Shown in pieces: positions 59,501 to 64,000 of a stretch of DNA of 64,000 nt (positions are counted from its first letter, which is position 1; every line of letters starts with the position of its first letter). Source of the DNA: Choristoneura fumiferana. Lineage: Eukaryota > Arthropoda > Insecta > Lepidoptera > Tortricidae. The stretch covers positions 9,575,038 to 9,639,037 of the forward strand of contig NC_133481.1 in NCBI RefSeq assembly GCF_025370935.1, written 5' to 3'. The position numbers and the translations under genes were made by a program. Below the pieces are notes generated by a model. It had not been told where the DNA came from. It worked only from the letters and a program-made list of their open reading frames with translations, and made no database searches.

Positions 59501-60417
59501 AAAGATCTTGTACTTGTTTTCCTCAACGCTTTGTAAATTTGTCAAATTTCATTACCCAGCGTTAGACACATTTCGAGTAGGTAATAAAATCTTACGTAAG
59601 AATAATTTTTGACAATAGATAATTCCAATGATGAATTAATGGAATTAAGAGAGAACTTAGAAGAAAATGCGGAACACGGAGAATTTGAAACAGAAATTTG
59701 GAAATAAATAAGTACGATCATCTTACCGCCACGACGTCGGCATTGAGATACTGTTTAATGTCTTTGATAAGCTGCGGGCTGCAAGGCGCGCCGCCGCTCA
59801 GCGCACAGCGCAGGCGCGGGTCTCCGCCATTACTGCGCAGGAGTGATATGATGTCCACGAACATCGTAGGCGTTCCATTTAGTACTGTGCATCTATAACA
59901 GAATTAACAGAATGAATGTTTAAATATCCCAAGGCCATTGTATCACAATAAATAAAGAAGACTATTATTTAGTGGTGAAAAATGAGTACCTATCATTATG
60001 ATAACGAATTTAAAATGAAAACTATCACAGCTAAGTAGGTTTTACAAGTTACAAGAAATAGTCGTCAAAACATACCTAATATTGCATATTTGCCGCACAT
60101 TATTACAGCTTTTTTTAAAGAGTGAAGAGAAAGGCAGGTTCTTGCACATATTTTTCCGCAATAAAGGTGAAACCTACGTACTAGACGTTCAAAGACTTGT
60201 ACGATACCTACTTTTCCTGCAGTAAAGCCTGCAAATGCATGTTGGCGTTGTAAGTAGGTGATGCCAGTACCAGAGTGGAGCCGTAGCGGAGAGCTGCACC
60301 CGTCGTGACGACAGAACCCATTGCGTGAAACAAGGGAGCCTGCAATGCGTATACGAGTAAGTAAGTAAAAAATATTGTGACATTCAAGCCTCTGAGTTTG
60401 GGCTGGTGTAAATGTGT

Positions 60418-60449
<32 letters not shown>

Positions 60450-63400
60450 GATGTCGATGAAGTTGCGTGCATGAATTCAATTAAAATTCCTTACAATTTA
60501 ATTTAGCTAAAGTCCATATTAGGTTAGTAACAATGTTCTACGAGTATGAGCTAGTGTACCATAAATTCAAAGTAAAAATAAAAATTAACAGACATCATGA
60601 TCACGGGTAGACTGAAAAAATATCGGGTGGATTTTAATATTAAGTTTTTGCTTACTATGCCTACTGCCTACCTGCATATGTTAGAAAGTGAAATAAATTC
60701 ATCTGAAGCGTTGACAGGGTTTACAATTGATGCACATATTGCGTTACCTGGACACAAATAGTTTGATGACCTTCGTGTAGATTTTGTCTTCTTCCTATGA
60801 AATAACTATTATTAATGTATCCAAAGTGAGCATCTAAAGCCGCTTTCGGATCACCTGGAAATGCGTATTAAAATTTATATTAAAATAGCAGACATGCAAA
60901 CAAGATTAATTTTTAACCCTTCATAGTTCAAATAATTTTAATTGTCCGACTTGGCAGCACTTACTACCAAATTTTAAAAACTTCTGACAGTACCTACTAC
61001 GTACTATCTACACAAGGTCTTGTGGACTTTTCACTATGGCTCCCCCCAAATCTTGGATTGTGACCCCGTCTGGATCAAAATACAGTTGAAAATATCATAC
61101 CGGTGGTTCCAGACGTCAAATGTATGACAGCGCCATCATCAGGTCCTACTGCAGCATTGAACTGCGAAGCGTCTCCTCTGTTCGCTACTAAGGAGTCAAA
61201 AGTAAATGTTCCACTGAAAAACAAAATGCAAACACTAATAAAACTTCATATGCTCGAGAGTTTCGAGACGGGTATTTCTAAACTCTCACCTACTTACGGT
61301 AATGTTTCTTTATCACAGGTAATGACTGTTTTCAAAGTAGGAAATTCTTCGGAATCAATCGACCCCGCTTTGTCCTTATGGACTTCTGGTATCAATTCTT
61401 CTATTAATTTATAGTAATTCCTTTTTTTAATAGTATCTCCAATAACGATGGCTTTCATTTCAGTTTTCTTAACACAGAAACTTAATTCTGGTTTTTCATA
61501 TATAGGGTTCAGCAAAACCTGAATAATAAAATATTATTTGACTTATTTAGTCAGCATTTCAATGATTGTTCTCTTGTATGATTAAGTATCAAGTAAGGTC
61601 CTTCATACATTAGTGTGCAACGTCCGAAACCTCCCCGAGTGCTTGGGTCCCCTTCTATTCGAGGTGTAAGGCCTCATGAGGAGGGGGAGGGTAACGGCTG
61701 GGCCTGGTGCACCCTGGGCAACAAAGACTAACTAATTTATTTGTAAATTAGTAATCGTTGCCTAATATCTGACTGAAGGGGTGAAAAGTTGAACCCGTGA
61801 CTTGCGGGAAAAAAGAAAAACTTGTTACCGATATAAGTCCAGCCCTTGCTGCTGCGACTAGGGTGACAATCCATGCTGCGTTATTATGTGACCAGATGCC
61901 AATCATATCGCCGTTCTTCAAGCCCTGTGCTCTAAAAGCACAGCTTAAAGCATCAGCCTGTAAAATAATAGAAAATTAAACAACTGGCAATCGTTTTGGA
62001 ATTTTATGTAACGATATATTTAAGCACGGAACACGAGAGTTGCATCGAGAAAGACATCTGCCTGAAGAGAGATTTCTTTGTGTGGCATCCACCATGATAC
62101 ACAAAGTATTTACTAATCAAGTTGTGCACATAGGTACTCGTATAGTAGTGTATATATATGCATATGTCTTACTTTGGTTAGTAGTTGTTCATAGGTCAGC
62201 GTCACATCCTCGTAAATGGATCGAACCGCAACTCTTCCGGGGTAGCGGTGGGCAGAAGCTTCCACCACCTGACCGAAGGTGGCGTAGGTCAGGGGCTCAG
62301 AGCCTGGATTGTGCAGATACCCGCTTGACAATGTACGACTGGAATGTTGTTAATTATAGTCTGTACTAACCTGTCGCTTGCGACTTCGTTTGCGAATACA
62401 TTTATCGCTAACACGCAGAAATTACGCAATTTCACGTAATAATACATTATGTGTTAGTCCAAGCTATAAAGTATCTGTGTTTTTTATTCAGATCCGCACA
62501 GCCATCTTAGAGTGAAATATTAACAAACATTCATCCTCACAAACTTTCACAGACTATATTATTATTGAAGGCTATATTTAGTTTGCGCCTTGAATGTTTG
62601 TACACACAATTAGACAAAATTAAGGGGCAAAGTTTTTCTATCACCCGTTATTGTTATTCTGATCGTCAATCGTTATTCTAAAAACCTGATGTCATGAAAC
62701 TAATAACTGTATCCCAACAGAAATTTATGTCAAAAAGTAGATAAATAAAACGCTTTTCTTTTAAAATTTACAATACAAAAGAGATAGTGCTTGAGACAAC
62801 ATGGCTATCGATGGTGTAGTGTGTACACGAAAAAATGCTGGCATGCCTGATCTGGTGTATCTTTGTAATGAATGCACTTTTTTAAGTAATTAGTGGTTAT
62901 GAAACTACATAATATAAATATAATCATAATAAAAAGTTAGGGCGTCTGTGAGTTTTAGCTTTATATATTAGATTGTGCCTAAATTATTTTGTACAGCGTC
63001 TTCTGACGGTCTTTTCTAGGTTTTTATGTAAAGTTTATATATATTTTTAAATTGGACAATTCACTTTATAGCTTATAACATTGTCTTTTCACGACAGCTA
63101 ATATTTTTCGAATTGACTTCAGATTGAGTCAGTTTCAGACAGTTTGGTGAATTTGCCTTTTTGGCAGAAAAATGCCTCCCATATAAAAACTATTTTTGAT
63201 GCTTGGATTAGTTTTCCCGACTCCTCCAAGTAGAAAACAGTAACATCATGATTCTTATTGGAAAGATAATATCCCAATGAGCGTAAAACAGCTTGTGAAA
63301 ATATAAATACAATTGTGGCGTTGAAGTTGAAAACGAATGAAGATTATCAAAAAACGCTGTAGAGAGCAATTTAGGCACAGTGAAATAAATAAAGCTAAAA

Positions 63401-63812
63401 CTCACAGACGCTCTAACATTTTATTGTGATTGTATTTTTATTATGTAGTTTCATAACCACTGACTATTACAAAAAAGTACTGCTTGAAAATTAGCATTCA
63501 TTACAAAAATACACCAGATCAGGCATGCCCGGATTTTATCGTGGACAGTCTTTAACTCGTGTTTGCTAACATATTTTGCCTCTGATAACCAATCTCTAGT
63601 GAAGTAGCGATGACTTTGCGGTAGGTAGTATTTCATAACATACAGTAGATAGTAATATAATAGTTAAGACATTTTTTTAAATGGTATGATTGAAGAAATC
63701 AAAGGAAATATAACAACACCTATAACGTACGGTAGATAAAAATATTCACTCACCATAGACTTCTCTGTACGGCAACATTTGTTGACACAGACGCAATAGT
63801 TTTAAATAACAT
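56587..63812 (-). CDS. Acyl-CoA synthetase, ACSF2-type, 12 exons
   Basis: ATP-dependent fatty acid-CoA ligase of the ANL (AMP-binding) superfamily. It activates an acid through acyl-AMP to acyl-CoA, probably in mitochondria. Minus-strand exons: 63754-63812, 62173-62338, 61829-61957, 61298-61518, 61101-61213, about 60749-60854, 60212-60339, 59727-59892, 58681-58794, 58142-58284, 57432-57573 and 56587-56814, giving 571 aa. Motifs in order are a basic, Ser/Thr-rich N-terminus (MLFKTIASVSTNVAVQRSL) like a mitochondrial presequence; the P-loop IHLTSGTTG-DPKAAL, where Ala replaces the usual Gly after PK; NGTPTMFVD; FGLSETT; GWLYTGD; VGRLKDIIVRGGENI; and the catalytic Lys region TNSGKIQKFK at the C-terminus. 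Domain order and length fit ACSF2 (human form slightly longer). My boundary for the sixth exon is uncertain by one base. Introns carry a foldback element and a LINE fragment. Confidence 0.92.
58340..58614 (-). mobile_element. RTE-type LINE C-terminal fragment, ACSF2-like intron 9
   Basis: The minus frame reads SSFKWQWVGHIARRTDGHSG and PTRWTDYLVKAAGSRWMQAA, the same LINE C-terminus as at 47505-47895. It ends with the tail CAACAGTGACGTCCTACGGC. It is only a fragment. Confidence 0.8.
59000..59155. repeat. Short MITE, ACSF2-like intron 8
   Basis: Contains AGTTTTCACCACTTC, TATCACACGGTATAAG and GGTGAATGCGATTACG, matching the family at 12555-12690 and 40380-40535. Confidence 0.5.
60417..60447. repeat. 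(GT)n microsatellite
   Basis: About 15 dinucleotide units in ACSF2-like intron 6, just upstream (in gene sense) of exon 7. It gives fortuitous Thr-His repeat frames on the minus strand. Confidence 0.9.
62825..63545. mobile_element. Foldback element with ~190-bp arms, ACSF2-like intron 1
   Basis: The left arm contains GGCATGCCTGATCTGGTGTA, TTATGAAACTACATAAT and AGGGCGTCTGTGAGTTTTAG. The right arm mirrors these as CTAAAACTCACAGACGCTC, ATTATGTAGTTTCATAA and TACACCAGATCAGGCATGCC. The spacer, about 63030-63350, contains no clear gene. It is a non-autonomous element. Confidence 0.75.
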
Positions 63813-64000
63813 GTTGTTTATTTTATCATCAAAACACAACTATCACAGACTCACCAACTCGACAACAGCTGGATAACTGACTACTGATATCAAAAAGAAT
63901 ATTTAAATGCACATAGATATATAGACAGCTAGTGTGGTTTCTCAGACTACTTAGCGGTATCTGGTCGTCGCTATGAATAAGCAAAATTACTACTATAGGT
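63813..64000. other. 5' flank of the ACSF2-like gene
   Basis: Upstream sequence of the minus-strand synthetase. It is AT-rich and I see no TATA box or recognisable site. It should contain the promoter or 5' UTR by position only. Confidence 0.4.

Noticed and set aside
60208..60480. Thr-His repeat protein on the minus strand
   Set aside because: The repeats are a (GT)n microsatellite next to ACSF2-like exon 7.
1..64000. CRISPR array, phage or bacterial operon
   Set aside because: Spliced genes, SINEs and LINE tails show eukaryotic nuclear DNA. No regular direct-repeat and spacer pattern is visible.

Overview
This window looks like nuclear DNA from a moth or butterfly. It is AT-rich. Its protein genes have many small exons with GT-AG introns, and its proteins are clearly insect-like. 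Between and inside the genes lies a dense load of short interspersed repeats, palindromic MITEs and LINE tails of kinds common in Lepidoptera. No bacterial, viral or CRISPR features are visible. All exon models were assembled by hand from splice sites and reading phase. Family names rest on motif recognition, not on a database search.

Layout: (1) 1-4334, repeat-rich flank. (2) 4335-16182, plus strand: a complete 13-exon carotenoid cleavage oxygenase (ninaB/BCO-like, 509 aa) with all four iron-binding histidines. (3) 16183-20333, repeats and MITEs. (4) 20334-38606, plus strand: a tandem array of six related rhodopsin-class GPCR genes resembling the neuromedin-U/pyrokinin/capa receptor family. 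Four (A, B, D, E) have complete four-exon models of 325-346 aa, and two (C, F) are pseudogenes. Exon 1 of copy E is bracketed by a near-identical 431-bp inverted duplication containing exon 2. (5) 40043-43283, plus strand: a five-exon gene for a 155-aa charged, probably coiled-coil protein that I do not recognise. (6) 45902-51266, minus strand: a complete nine-exon CYP4-clan cytochrome P450 (501 aa). (7) 52133-55900, a nested transposon stack: a SINE split by a Tc1-like element, which holds a further TIR element, a LINE fragment and a second Tc1 copy with a dead transposase. (8) 56587-63812, minus strand: a complete 12-exon acyl-CoA synthetase of the ACSF2 type (571 aa) with a probable mitochondrial presequence.

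The genes do not form one pathway. The carotenoid oxygenase makes retinal for vision, the P450 probably oxidises lipids, hormones or xenobiotics, and the synthetase activates fatty acids. The most distinctive content is the GPCR array. Its copies share exon phases, a short cytoplasmic tail and a conserved extracellular N-terminal motif around Leu-Glu-Lys-Trp. They differ in key activation motifs, and two copies have decayed, which is the pattern of a birth-and-death receptor family. Two introns (one in ninaB, one in the 155-aa gene) appear to use GC-AG splice sites.
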